A stretch of 64,000 bases of DNA from an uncultured Oscillospiraceae bacterium (GCA_910586535.1 CAJUHS010000006.1:66499-130498), one strand, 5' to 3'. Shown: positions 15,344 to 24,442, numbered from the stretch's first letter. The notes: a model not told the origin generated them from the letters alone. Translations and numbers: made by a program.

Positions 15344-16230
15344 ATACTGCAAAGAAAAACAAGCTTCCGCTTTATATTGGAGCTGCCGTTATCTTACTGC
15401 TGTTTTTTTTGAAGTTCGGTCTATATTTTCTGAAAAGCGATGGATTCAGCGGTCTTTCCGTACTGCTTCCCATACTGCTTCTTGGCTTTATCCTTTTCGC
15501 ACTATGTACCTCTGCTTTTTTTGCAGCTTGGGTATATCAGGATTGTAAAAGGAGAGGCGACGACCCAGTACTATGGACAGCTGTAGTTTTTATAGCTACG
15601 CCGTTTATTGGATTGCTGATTTACTTTCTGTGCCGTTCAGAAATAAAAACCATATGTCCGGTTTGCGGACATCGAATTTCAGTAAAAGCTAAATATTGCG
15701 AAGAATGTGGAACACATATCGAAAAGGAGGATAATAATATTATGGTAAAACAAGAAACACATAACTTAAAATTTATTGCTGCCGGTGTTGTGAGCATGGT
15801 GCTTATGATAGTATGCCTGACAGGTTTTATCGTTAGTGCGGCTACCGGAAACGGCATTAACACAAATGTTGCTTCTGATGATCGAGTATGGAACTTAGGC
15901 GCGATCAACATGAATTATAACACTTATCTGGATAGTGTTTGGAAGCTGGACTTTAGAAGCGCCGGCGAAGGATTTGTGGAAGAGCAGAATATGACGATAG
16001 ATGACGCAGACGTTCAACTGCTTTACGCTGATATTTCCTGCGGCACAGTACCTGACGAATCAACGCTTGTCTTATGGCTGGTACAGGGAGATACAGCCAA
16101 ATCCATTGATGTTACAAATCTTTCCGAACCTTTGGAATATCCTTTAAATGAATTTGAAAACGGAAAAATTCATGTCAGATTACAAATCAACGGTGTGGAA
16201 AATACGGTTTCAGAAATTTATATTCAATAA
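15340..16230 (+). CDS. Membrane protein with zinc ribbon and extracytoplasmic domain
   Basis: A 296-residue protein. Hydrophobic helices at about 8-25, 35-58 and 70-95 enclose the motif 'WVYQDCKRRGDDPVLWTAVV', typical of phospholipase-D-nuclease N-terminal-like membrane segments. A zinc ribbon follows at about 103-127 (CPVC, CEEC), then another transmembrane helix (about 143-167). The C-terminal domain of about 130 residues is predicted to lie outside the cell. It ends the sigma factor operon (four-base overlap). A likely role is signal perception or being an output of the sigma factor; no enzyme motif is visible. Confidence 0.75.
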   Translation: MNTAKKNKLPLYIGAAVILLLFFLKFGLYFLKSDGFSGLSVLLPILLLGFILFALCTSAFFAAWVYQDCKRRGDDPVLWTAVVFIATPFIGLLIYFLCRSEIKTICPVCGHRISVKAKYCEECGTHIEKEDNNIMVKQETHNLKFIAAGVVSMVLMIVCLTGFIVSAATGNGINTNVASDDRVWNLGAINMNYNTYLDSVWKLDFRSAGEGFVEEQNMTIDDADVQLLYADISCGTVPDESTLVLWLVQGDTAKSIDVTNLSEPLEYPLNEFENGKIHVRLQINGVENTVSEIYIQ

Positions 16231-16303
16231 TCAACCAAATCGTCCGGATCATAGGACGAGGGACTGCAAATCGTTCCTTGTACACTAACCTAAACGCTGC
16301 AAA

Positions 16304-16339
16304 ATAAAAAACAGACATCGGGAAAATGTCTGTTTTTTT
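16304..16339. terminator. Bidirectional terminator
   Basis: ACAGACAT / ATGTCTGT has an A run on its left and a T run on its right. It lies between the sigma factor operon and the convergent LytTR gene and can serve both. Confidence 0.85.
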
Positions 16340-16454
16340 ATTTTGGTATTTAAACAATTCAGCGTACAATTTTCCAAAGTTTAAAAGCATTGTTTTCACG
16401 GCAATCCGTAATATACAGATTTACGAACTGCAGCGCTATATAACCGAAGCCGTT

Positions 16455-17165
16455 CTACAGCGTTCTTGAATTATATCTGACAACATATTTCTGAAACTCC
16501 TGTTTAAACTTTTTAGAATATAATTTCCCTATCATAGCTCTTTCGCCGTTATCAAAAAATATTTCGGAGTTGGTGTGTCTTCGTATATGTTCAAAGCCTG
16601 CAACATAAGCGCGCTGACAGCGTATAAATTTCTTTGACGGAAGCTTGTTCTCAATAACCTTAAGGTGGACAAATACCTCCAGGCATTCGTTGACTGTTCT
16701 GATGACGGTATGCTTGCTCTGGGCTTCGGCATAAATTATGTCAGACGTTTTTATTTTCCATGTGCCGTCGTTTGTTTTAAGTATCAGCAGATTGTCAAAA
16801 TCAATAGATTTCATATAATCGTCCAACGCACAGAAAAGCTTATGCTTGTCCACAGGCTTTCTCAAAAACCGAAAGGTATTGACCTCAAAGGAATCCAGCG
16901 CCGCCTCGGGATACGCACTGACAAAAATGATAGTGCAGTCGCAGTTCCCCTCACGCATTTTCCGTGCAGTTTTAATGCCGTCAATGTCCTTTAATTGGTA
17001 GTCCATAAAAACGATCTCGTATTTTCTAAAAGACTTCAGCAGATCATATCCGTTTTCAAATTTATCAATAATAATTTCAACGCCTTTTTTCGATCCGTAC
17101 TCCTGCAAAAGAATCGTTAAATGGTTAAGCATAGATTTTTCATCGTCGCACAACGCAACGAACAT
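16455..17165 (-). CDS. LytTR-family response regulator (orphan)
   Basis: A 236-residue protein. The receiver domain (residues 1-120) has acidic 'CDDE', the phospho-acceptor Asp in 'IVFMDYQLKDIDG', Ser/Thr in 'IIFVSAYPE' and Lys in 'FLRKPVDK'. A LytTR DNA-binding domain (about 135-232) contains 'IIYAEAQSKHTVI' and 'FIRCQRAYVAGFEHI'. I chose ATG 17165 because GAGGTGG lies seven bases upstream; an in-frame ATG at 17180 sits inside that region and has no site. No histidine kinase gene is adjacent, so it is an orphan regulator of the AgrA/VirR type. Targets unknown. Confidence 0.9.
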   Translation of the reverse strand: MFVALCDDEKSMLNHLTILLQEYGSKKGVEIIIDKFENGYDLLKSFRKYEIVFMDYQLKDIDGIKTARKMREGNCDCTIIFVSAYPEAALDSFEVNTFRFLRKPVDKHKLFCALDDYMKSIDFDNLLILKTNDGTWKIKTSDIIYAEAQSKHTVIRTVNECLEVFVHLKVIENKLPSKKFIRCQRAYVAGFEHIRRHTNSEIFFDNGERAMIGKLYSKKFKQEFQKYVVRYNSRTL

Positions 17166-17415
17166 ATTACACCACCTCATGCTATTCTATCATATTGTCG
17201 AAAAATATTCAATACGGTTTGTTCCCTAAAAAAGTGCGTTTATTCAAAAAGCGTTGACCTGCCGAAGTATATAAAATAAAATGACAATTATACTGTAATT
17301 TATTAGCGCGGCACATAGCTTATGCCGCCGGTACCATTAGCGGCAGCCCACGCGTGAAACGAAATGTTTTAAACGTAACAGCGTGCCGTTACATATTTTT
17401 CAAAAGGAGATAAAA

Positions 17416-17880
17416 ATGTACTTTGTTGAAAATCAGCAGCTGCAGTATGAAAATGTTTTATCTTACCGGACGAGAATAAGCGAAAGATCTATGCCGGAAC
17501 TGATACAATTTGTCTGCGAAAATATAAGCTCCATGGATCTGCTGATAACAGGCGATATCATATTCACAATTTCCGAAAGAATAACCGATGCAGACAACAG
17601 CACATCCATACTCGGAGTGGAATTTATCATACCCGTTGACAGGCGTTTTAAGAGCAGTTCAAAATATGTTTTCAAACCGGAGTTCAGGCTTGTAAACGCT
17701 GTTATGTATAAATACAGCGGAGATATCCGCAATCTCTCAAAAGAAAGGATAAAGCTTTACGAATACATTCTGAGAAGAGGTTTCAAGCCTGTCACCGAAG
17801 TCTATTACTGCGTCAGGGAACATGACGGCGTCTCCGGAGTTATATGTATGTATATCGGAATAAGCTGCAATCTGCTTTAA
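17416..17880 (+). CDS. Conserved small protein, DUF5085/GyrI-like
   Basis: A 154-residue soluble protein. The pattern 'ILGVEFIIPVD', 'YVFKPEFRLVNAVMYKYSG' and 'LYEYILRRGFKPVTEVYY' resembles DUF5085-type proteins and the wider GyrI/SOUL effector-binding fold, with two beta-alpha-beta halves. The match is from memory of patterns and is moderate only. AAAGGAG lies six bases before ATG 17416. The gene has no co-directional partner; it is followed by a terminator at 17947. It is divergent from the LytTR gene, which may control it. Confidence 0.65.
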   Translation: MYFVENQQLQYENVLSYRTRISERSMPELIQFVCENISSMDLLITGDIIFTISERITDADNSTSILGVEFIIPVDRRFKSSSKYVFKPEFRLVNAVMYKYSGDIRNLSKERIKLYEYILRRGFKPVTEVYYCVREHDGVSGVICMYIGISCNLL

Positions 17881-17946
17881 CACCGCATATGCCACATGCC
17901 TAATTCCTCATGCCCCGCACCTTACTTGAAGGCTTTCCCCGCCAGA

Positions 17947-17987
17947 CGACCCGAAGTCATACAGTATAGTGACCTCGGGTCGATTTT
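17947..17987 (+). terminator. Terminator of the 17416 gene
   Basis: The stem CGACCCGAAGTCA / TGACCTCGGGTCG is followed by ATTTTTG. Confidence 0.88.
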
Positions 17988-18037
17988 TGTACACATTGAA
18001 TTAATGCATAATTAACAATTAATACTCACTATTACTC

Positions 18038-18066
18038 TTGAATATTTTGTAAACCTTGTGTATAAT
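18038..18066 (+). promoter_or_regulatory. Promoter of the PAS-GGDEF gene
   Basis: TTGAAT (18038-18043) and TATAAT (18061-18066), 17-base spacer, 90 bases before the start codon. Confidence 0.75.
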
Positions 18067-18155
18067 TATTTTTAAATACCCTGCAATTATGCTTTGTATG
18101 CTTTTCAGCTTTGCAGCCGCACAATTCCGATCCTGATTTTAATGAGGTGTGCCCG

Positions 18156-19787
18156 ATGTTTTTTAACCGTTTTACGGTCAGTATTTTAAGCTCAGACACA
18201 AAAACAGAAGCTCTGCTGAGCAGAGTACCCCAGCCGGAGGACAGCGCGTTTGATATAAAAACCTATTCCCGCCCGGAAGATATCAGCGTCGCATCATCTT
18301 CAGGAAACGCCGTAATTGCGGACTGCATAAGCTTCCCGGATCTGCAGACGGATATTTTTAATGCCGAGGCTGCCGCCGAAAGCTATATAGTCCTGATCGT
18401 TTCCGCGGACAATATCCCCGTCGAAGAACAGCTTGAAAAGGCGTCTGACCTGTGGATAATTCCGTCCCAAGCTGACGGCGAGTGCTGCGAAAGACTTATT
18501 CGTACAGGCTTCAAACGGCTTATGGATAATATGATATCCCGCGCCGACAGCCGCAGAACTGAAATATGCCTCAGCACCGCCATAGACAGCGTACCCGATC
18601 TTGTATGGTTCAAGGACTCCCGCGGAGCGCATCTTAATGTAAACAACGCTTTCTGTAAAGCTGTGGAAAAGACCAAATCACAGATATACAAGAAAGGGCA
18701 TTACTACATATGGGATATCCCCAAAAGCGAATACGACCAGGGCGACTACGTTTGTCTCGAATCCGAGGACATTGTTATGGAAGCAAGAAAGACCTGTCTG
18801 TTCGATGAAAAGGTCAAGACCAAGGCCGGTATGCGGCAATTCAAAACATATAAGTCCCCTCTTATCGACTCCGACGGAAATATTTTCGGCACCTGCGGCA
18901 TTGCCCGGGACGTTACCGATATCCAGAACACAAACAACGAGCTGGACGTAGTACTGGAAAGTATGCCCTACGCGGTAATTGTTGCTGACAGGCACAATTC
19001 CGTCATCAGCACCAATTCAAAGTTCAGCAGCTACTTTCCCGAGGGCGAAAGCATTATCGGAAAAAATTTCGATGATTGGAAGAAAAAAGCCCTTTCCGGT
19101 CACAGAGTAAACTCCGACGGCTGCATTGAAATTACCAAAGCCGCAGAGGACGGAGAGAAAACGCTCGTTTTTATCGAACAGCCGGTTATCGACATTTTTG
19201 ATGAAAACATCGGTACCGTTAATATTTTCCGCGATATCACCCTTGAAAGAAGCTTTGAGCTCCAGACTCTTAGGAACGCCAACACAGACTTTATGACCGG
19301 TCTGAATAACAGAAGAAGCCTTTTCTCGTACCTTGAAACGGTCAAAAACGCTCCCCAGCTGTCGCTTATAACTATTGACCTTGATAACTTTAAATCGGTA
19401 AACGACAGCTTCGGGCACCCCATGGGAGACGAAGCGCTTATCCAAACCTCCGCCATGCTCAGAAAATGCTTCCCCGACGATTTCATAGCCAGACTCGGAG
19501 GAGACGAGTTTCTTGTGGTAATAAGCGGAATACGCTCTGAAAGCGAGCTCGAAAGCGATACCCAAAATCTGCTTGATACTCTTTGCGGATTCTATAAGAG
19601 CCGTAAGGAATTCGAGAAAATGTCCGCAAGCGCGGGAGTGTCCTACGACGTTATCGAGTCGGGCGAGCACGACATTGAAAAGCTTATGGTAAACAGCGAC
19701 AGCGCGCTTTACTGCGCCAAAAACCTTGGAAAAGCGACGTTCAGGATATACGGAAAAGCAGTCCGGGAGGGAATCAAACCGCACTGA
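18156..19787 (+). CDS. PAS-GGDEF diguanylate cyclase
   Basis: A 543-residue soluble protein. The N-terminal 150 residues resemble a degenerate receiver-like domain but have no motif I can name. A PAS domain with a PAC-type end spans about 150-270 ('IDSVPDLVWFKDSRG' to 'FGTCGIARDVT'), a second PAS spans about 275-365, and a full GGDEF domain spans about 375-535. In that domain 'DFMTGLNNRRSLF', 'IDLDNFKSVNDSFGH' and GGDEF (448-452) are all intact, so it should make cyclic-di-GMP. The product-inhibition site RxxD before GGDEF reads FPDD, so feedback control is predicted to be missing. I chose ATG 18156 because GAGGTG lies upstream. Monocistronic. Confidence 0.92.
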   Translation: MFFNRFTVSILSSDTKTEALLSRVPQPEDSAFDIKTYSRPEDISVASSSGNAVIADCISFPDLQTDIFNAEAAAESYIVLIVSADNIPVEEQLEKASDLWIIPSQADGECCERLIRTGFKRLMDNMISRADSRRTEICLSTAIDSVPDLVWFKDSRGAHLNVNNAFCKAVEKTKSQIYKKGHYYIWDIPKSEYDQGDYVCLESEDIVMEARKTCLFDEKVKTKAGMRQFKTYKSPLIDSDGNIFGTCGIARDVTDIQNTNNELDVVLESMPYAVIVADRHNSVISTNSKFSSYFPEGESIIGKNFDDWKKKALSGHRVNSDGCIEITKAAEDGEKTLVFIEQPVIDIFDENIGTVNIFRDITLERSFELQTLRNANTDFMTGLNNRRSLFSYLETVKNAPQLSLITIDLDNFKSVNDSFGHPMGDEALIQTSAMLRKCFPDDFIARLGGDEFLVVISGIRSESELESDTQNLLDTLCGFYKSRKEFEKMSASAGVSYDVIESGEHDIEKLMVNSDSALYCAKNLGKATFRIYGKAVREGIKPH

Positions 19788-19817
19788 CCGCCTGCCGCTG
19801 CAAATCATATTAAAAAC

Positions 19818-19853
19818 AAAGGCAATACCGTTTTTAGCGCGGTATTGCCTTTT
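19818..19853. terminator. Bidirectional terminator
   Basis: AAAGGCAATACC / GGTATTGCCTTT has a T-rich tail on the plus strand and an opposing tail on the minus strand. It lies between the PAS-GGDEF gene and the convergent glutaredoxin gene. Confidence 0.85.
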
Positions 19854-19872
19854 AATTTTCTGTACCCGAAAC

Positions 19873-20100
19873 TCAGCCGAGCAGACTGTCTATTCTGGGC
19901 TTGTCAAAACCAATAACGACCTCTCCGCCGTCGAAAACAGTAACAGGGATACCTGTCTGTCCCGAAATACTGATAAGCTTGTCATAGTTTTCGCGGGATT
20001 CAGAAACGTCAATCACATCATATTCGACCCGTCTGCTGTCAAGATAAGCCTTGAGCTTTGTGCAGTATCCGCAGCTGTCCGATGAAAAAACTTTTATCAT
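19873..20100 (-). CDS. Glutaredoxin-family protein
   Basis: A 75-residue thioredoxin-fold protein with redox motif CGYC at residues 10-13, the cis-Pro in 'TGIPVTVF' and a glutaredoxin-like GFD end. It resembles NrdH/clostridial glutaredoxins that are reduced by thioredoxin reductase, consistent with trxB 15 bases upstream in the same direction. AAGGAG lies eight bases before ATG 20100. Expected role: a cytoplasmic dithiol electron carrier. Confidence 0.88.
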   Translation of the reverse strand: MIKVFSSDSCGYCTKLKAYLDSRRVEYDVIDVSESRENYDKLISISGQTGIPVTVFDGGEVVIGFDKPRIDSLLG

Positions 20101-20115
20101 AGCGATTGCTCCTTT

Positions 20116-21084
20116 TTAATTATCTCCTGTTTTTTGCATTATATATTTTTCCGCGCTGAGAGCCGCAACTGCGCCGTCCGAAACGGCGGTCACTATCTGT
20201 CTGTACTTTTTCGTCCTCACATCTCCCGCGGCAAAAACACCCTCTACGCTTGTCCGCATATCGTCTCCCGCCTCAATATAGCCGTACTTGTCAAGCTCTA
20301 CGCTGCCGCGGAGAAGCTCCGTCCTCGGCGCGCTTCCGATATAGGTAAACACCGCGGACAAGGGTATCCTGCGTTCCTCAAAGGTCAGCGTGTCGGCGAC
20401 AAGAGCGTAGTCCAGAAAGTCTCCGCCGCTGCCGTTGTCTCCGTCTGCCGAATTGCCCACGTCTATAAGGTCGGTGTTGTACAGTATCTCAATGTTGGAA
20501 GTTTTTTCCGCTCTTTCAAGAATAGCTTTTTCCGCGTGAAAACTGCTTTTTCTGCGTATCATTATTACCTTTTCCGCAATATTGGAAAGATAGAGAGCCT
20601 CCTCCACAGCGGCGCTTCCTCCGCCTACCACGCCAACGGTCTTGCCCTTGTAGGCTGCTCCGTCGCACAAAGCGCAGTAGTGGATACCCTTGCCGCGAAA
20701 CCTTGCTTCGTTCCGCACCAGCAGCGGCTTGGGAACTGCTCCCGTGGCGATAATGACCGCTGTAGGCTCGTAAATTTTACTTTCGGTAATTATCCTTTTT
20801 TCGCCGTCTGAAAGCTCAGCCCGCTCTATTTCGTCAAACTCGTCTATTTCAACGTCCAGAGACTGAGCGTGATCCCGCATTTTAGCGGACAGCTCCGCGC
20901 CGGATATGCTGGAATAACCGGGGTAATTTTCAACAATGCTGCTGACGGCAACTTGTCCGCCCACAATACCCTTTTCCAGCACAAGAGGATCAAGACCCGC
21001 CCTCGCCGCATATATAGCAGAGGTAAGTCCTGCAGGACCAGCGCCTACTATAATAAGCTTTTTTTCAATGATTTTCTTTTCCAT
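20116..21084 (-). CDS. trxB: Thioredoxin reductase
   Basis: About 322 residues, a low-molecular-weight flavoprotein. The FAD motif is GAGPAGLTSAIYAARAG, the redox centre is CALC in 'GIHYCALCDGAAYKG', the NADPH motif is GGGSAAVEEALY, and the C-terminal FAD contact is 'GVFAAGDVRTKKYRQ'. It transfers electrons from NADPH to thioredoxin or the neighbouring glutaredoxin. Start choice is uncertain. ATG 21084 has no good ribosome site, and an in-frame TTG at 21102 lies inside the terminator of the upstream gene. The glutaredoxin gene follows after 15 bases, so the two form an operon. Confidence 0.93.
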   Translation of the reverse strand: MEKKIIEKKLIIVGAGPAGLTSAIYAARAGLDPLVLEKGIVGGQVAVSSIVENYPGYSSISGAELSAKMRDHAQSLDVEIDEFDEIERAELSDGEKRIITESKIYEPTAVIIATGAVPKPLLVRNEARFRGKGIHYCALCDGAAYKGKTVGVVGGGSAAVEEALYLSNIAEKVIMIRRKSSFHAEKAILERAEKTSNIEILYNTDLIDVGNSADGDNGSGGDFLDYALVADTLTFEERRIPLSAVFTYIGSAPRTELLRGSVELDKYGYIEAGDDMRTSVEGVFAAGDVRTKKYRQIVTAVSDGAVAALSAEKYIMQKTGDN

Positions 21085-21101
21085 AATGAATACTATATGC
21101 A

Positions 21102-21133
21102 AAAATCTTCCGAAAATTCGGAAGATTTTTTTA
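21102..21133 (-). terminator. Terminator after ispH-rpsA
   Basis: AATCTTCCGAA / TTCGGAAGATT with T runs on both sides, immediately downstream of the ispH-rpsA stop codon and upstream of trxB. It may act as an attenuator for trxB. Confidence 0.8.
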
Positions 21134-21143
21134 TTGTTTCGAA

Positions 21144-23138
21144 TTATTCGGAAGCTTCGTCTGATTCAGCTGCACCGCCCTGCTCCTCGATAAGAGCGCG
21201 GATAGAAATGCTGATCCTCTTCTTTTCAATGTCGATCTCGGTGATCTTAGCCTCAACCTCGTCGCCTATGGAAAGAACGTCCTTAACGTTTGCGACCCTG
21301 CTCTCAGCAAGCTGGGAAATGTGGATAAGACCGTCAATACCGGGAACTATCTGAGCGAACGCGCCGAAAGGAGTAATGGAAACTACCTTAGCCTTAACAA
21401 CATCGCCTACGCTGTAATTCTCGTCAAACTTGACCCAAGGGTTGTCCTCGGTTTTCTTGTAGCCAAGGGAAATCCTGTCCGCTTCCCTGTCAAGATCCTT
21501 GACGTATACTTCGATAACGTCGCCGGTCTTAACTACCTCTGATGGGTGCTTGATCCTGTTCCAGCTCAGCTCGGAAATGTGAACCATACCGTCTATGCCG
21601 CCGAGATCAACAAACGCGCCGTAGTTTGTCAGGGACTTTACCTCGCCCTTGAAAACGTCTCCGATCTGCACCGTATCCCAGAACTTAGCCTTTGCAGCGT
21701 CCTTTTCGGCATTGAGAACTATCCTGATAGAGCCCACAGCCTTGCCTCTCTGCTCGTTTACTTCAATTATCTTGAACTTAACGGTCTTTTTAACAAGCTC
21801 CTCAAGCTTCTCGTCTCTGCGTGCAGTTGCCTGTGAAGCCGGAATGAACACTCTTGTGCCCTCATAGAATATGATAACGCCGCCCTTTACAACGCTTGAT
21901 ACCGTACCCTCGAGAACCGCGTCCTCTTCCTTAGCCTTGACGATCTTGTCAAAGCCGATCATAGCGTCCACCTTTTTCTTGGAAAGAGTAACTATACCCT
22001 CGGAGTCGTTTACCTTGATAACGATAAGCTCCACCTCGTCGCCGGGCTTTACCACGTCGGCGGGCTTGAGAGAAGGATCGTCCGTAAGCTCGTCAAGAGA
22101 AACATAACCAGTGTGCTTTGTTCCTACGTCTACAATAGCTTCCGCGTCGTTAACGGCAGTTATGTAGCCTTTCACCCTCTGACCGGTATATATTTTTTTG
22201 AAGGACGCGTCGAGTGCCTCCTCAAAGTTAAAGTCCTCTTCCATGTTCTGTAATTTTTCACTCATCTGGTTTGTAACCTCCTTGATTATATACGCCGGAG
22301 CTGAAGCGCCGGCAGTAACGCCCGCGATAAATTTTTTGCGGACATTATTTCGGACAAGATCCCCGATATAGCGGAAATCCAATCCGCCCGCGTTTTCGAC
22401 GTGAACGCAGGCTTTACAGTATTCGCCGCAGACCTCCGCAAGCTTGACTGTGTTGGAGCTGTGTTTTCCCCCGACAATGACCATAAGGTCGGCAGCCTTT
22501 GCCAGCCGCGCCGCAGCCTCCTGCCTGTCCGACGTTGCGCTGCACACGGTATTGATTATCTCGGCATAGGGGCAGACCTCCGCCGCCGTTCGGGTACACT
22601 TATCCCATATATTTATATTATACGTCGTTTGCGCCACAATTGCAACCTTTTTTTCAGAATTTTTATAAAATTTTTTTAAATAGCTATAAAGCAGGGTATC
22701 ATCTTTAAGAATTTTTGGTATATTGTGACAATAGGAAGCTATCCCGCGCACCTCCGGGTGGTTCTCGTCGCCCATAATAATTATGTCATAACCTGCCGCA
22801 GACTTCTCCTCAGCGATCTTTTGTATCCGTCTGACAAAGGGACAGGTCCCGTCGCGGTATTCGATCCCTTTTTCCTCCAGCAAGCGGAAAATATCACGAC
22901 CTGCGCCGTGGGAGCGTATCACAACGGTCTCGTCCGTCAGAGCGGCAAGCTCCTCGGGAGTATCGGCTATGCGCACGCCCTTGGCGGCAAGCTCCTTCGT
23001 AACGTCCCGGTTATGGATGATCTCACCGTAGGTAACAACCCTTTTACCCTCGCGCAATATATTATACACGATTTTTACCGCTCTGTCAACACCAAAGCAG
23101 AATCCCGCATTTTCTGCGACGATTATCTCAGTTTTCAT
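21144..23138 (-). CDS. ispH: IspH - ribosomal protein S1 fusion
   Basis: A 664-residue two-part protein. Residues 1-285 are 4-hydroxy-3-methylbut-2-enyl diphosphate reductase (last step of the MEP isoprenoid pathway) with the three iron-sulfur cysteines visible in 'NAGFCFGVDRA', 'DGTCPFV' and 'CSATSDRQ'. Residues about 310-650 hold four S1 RNA-binding domains ('GQRVKGYITAV', 'LEGTVSSVVKGG', 'VFKGEVKSLTNYGAFVDLG', 'VVKAKVVSITPFGAFA'). This fusion is known in Clostridia, where it supplies the S1-like protein. The start overlaps the plsC end by 11 bases, so it belongs to a cmk-plsC-ispH/rpsA operon. The window shows no frameshift between the parts. Confidence 0.95.
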   Translation of the reverse strand: MKTEIIVAENAGFCFGVDRAVKIVYNILREGKRVVTYGEIIHNRDVTKELAAKGVRIADTPEELAALTDETVVIRSHGAGRDIFRLLEEKGIEYRDGTCPFVRRIQKIAEEKSAAGYDIIIMGDENHPEVRGIASYCHNIPKILKDDTLLYSYLKKFYKNSEKKVAIVAQTTYNINIWDKCTRTAAEVCPYAEIINTVCSATSDRQEAAARLAKAADLMVIVGGKHSSNTVKLAEVCGEYCKACVHVENAGGLDFRYIGDLVRNNVRKKFIAGVTAGASAPAYIIKEVTNQMSEKLQNMEEDFNFEEALDASFKKIYTGQRVKGYITAVNDAEAIVDVGTKHTGYVSLDELTDDPSLKPADVVKPGDEVELIVIKVNDSEGIVTLSKKKVDAMIGFDKIVKAKEEDAVLEGTVSSVVKGGVIIFYEGTRVFIPASQATARRDEKLEELVKKTVKFKIIEVNEQRGKAVGSIRIVLNAEKDAAKAKFWDTVQIGDVFKGEVKSLTNYGAFVDLGGIDGMVHISELSWNRIKHPSEVVKTGDVIEVYVKDLDREADRISLGYKKTEDNPWVKFDENYSVGDVVKAKVVSITPFGAFAQIVPGIDGLIHISQLAESRVANVKDVLSIGDEVEAKITEIDIEKKRISISIRALIEEQGGAAESDEASE

Positions 23139-23751
23139 TTACGGCAAGCTCCTCTTTGTCTCCGCCGCCCTCCACAAGCTCGGTAATGGCGCTCATTATC
23201 CTGAGCTTGGCGGCTTTAAGCTCTTTCGGCGAACCGTCGGTAACGGCTATCTCTTCGGCGGGTATCACCTTTCCGAACCGCAGGATAAGCTTTGAGCGGA
23301 AGTGAAGCTTTTCCCCCTCGAAAATTATACCGCAGGGAAGCACGTCCGCACCCGATCTTGCGGCGATAAGAGCGACTCCGGTTTTGCCCTTGCCAACTTT
23401 TCCGTCCTTGGAGCGGGTACCCTCGGGAAAAATAACAAGGTGCCTGCCCGATTCAAGGATATCCACCGCGTCGTCGATGACCTGCATATCCCCCGTACCC
23501 CGCTTTACGGGGAAAGCCCCCAGCTTTCTTATGAACCAGCCGAAAAGCTTGTTTTTGAAAAGCTCCTCCTTAGCCATATATGTAACGGGCTTTTTCATGG
23601 GCATGGTGAGGATAACCGGATCGGCGTAGCTGCGGTGATTTGAAGCCATTACCAGCGCCCTGTCCTGGGGGATATTTTCAACTCCCTCAATATGAAAATT
23701 ATAGAAAAGCTTATAGACCCCCATGGTAACGTACCTTACAAATGCGTTCAT
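23128..23751 (-). CDS. plsC: 1-acyl-sn-glycerol-3-phosphate acyltransferase
   Basis: A 207-residue acyltransferase of the PlsC family. The catalytic NHRSYADP (HX4D) is near residue 38, 'GAFPVKRGTGD' and 'FPEGTRSKDG' are the substrate-binding motifs, and 'IPCGII' ends the core. It acylates lysophosphatidic acid to phosphatidic acid at the membrane. It lies one base after cmk and overlaps ispH-rpsA by 11 bases; cmk-plsC-ispH/rpsA is a common clostridial arrangement. Confidence 0.93.
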   Translation of the reverse strand: MNAFVRYVTMGVYKLFYNFHIEGVENIPQDRALVMASNHRSYADPVILTMPMKKPVTYMAKEELFKNKLFGWFIRKLGAFPVKRGTGDMQVIDDAVDILESGRHLVIFPEGTRSKDGKVGKGKTGVALIAARSGADVLPCGIIFEGEKLHFRSKLILRFGKVIPAEEIAVTDGSPKELKAAKLRIMSAITELVEGGGDKEELAVNEN

Positions 23752-23752
23752 A

Positions 23753-24442
23753 TCAGCACTCCTTTGCGTTCAGCTTCCCGCTTATAATATTTACCAGCAT
23801 ATCTACCGCGCCCTGCAAGTCCGCATCGGTCGTATCGCACAGAACCGCGTCCTCCGCCTGTTTAAGGGGAGCGATATCGCGGTGTATATCGTTGTAGTCC
23901 CGCCTGTTCACATCCTCAAGAACTTCCTCAAAGGCAACGGTCTGACCTTTTTCGGTAAGCTCCTTATGGCGGCGGCGCGCACGTTCCTCGGGGGACGCGG
24001 TGAGAAAAATTTTCACATCCGCGTCCGGCAGGACTACGGTGCCGATGTCACGGCCGTCCATAACAACATTGTTCTCGGCGGCGATTTTTTTCTGCAAATC
24101 AAAAAGGAAATCCCGCACGCGTGGTATCGCCGACACAGCCGAAGCCCCCATAGATACCTCGGGAGTGCGGATCTTGTCGGACACGTCCTCTCCGTTCAGA
24201 AAAACACGCTGTTCGCCGTTCATATATTTCAGCTCGGGAGTTATGTCTCTCAAAAGCGATTCCACAGCTTCGGCGTTGCTCACGTCCCTGCCCCTTGACA
24301 GCGCGTAGTATGCAACAGCGCGGTACAGCGCTCCCGTGTCAACATAAATGAAACCGAAAGCCTTTGCCGCAGCTTTGGCTATAGTGCTTTTTCCCGCTCC
24401 CGCAGGACCGTCTATGGCTATGTTTATTGATTTTCCCGACAT
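23753..24442 (-). CDS. cmk: Cytidylate kinase
   Basis: A 229-residue nucleotide kinase with P-loop DGPAGAGKSTIAK, 'YVDTGALYRAVAYYAL', 'MDGRDIGTVVLPDADVKIFLTAS' in two stretches, and the lid 'RARRRHKEL'. It phosphorylates CMP/dCMP. First gene of the cmk-plsC-ispH/rpsA operon. Confidence 0.95.
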   Translation of the reverse strand: MSGKSINIAIDGPAGAGKSTIAKAAAKAFGFIYVDTGALYRAVAYYALSRGRDVSNAEAVESLLRDITPELKYMNGEQRVFLNGEDVSDKIRTPEVSMGASAVSAIPRVRDFLFDLQKKIAAENNVVMDGRDIGTVVLPDADVKIFLTASPEERARRRHKELTEKGQTVAFEEVLEDVNRRDYNDIHRDIAPLKQAEDAVLCDTTDADLQGAVDMLVNIISGKLNAKEC

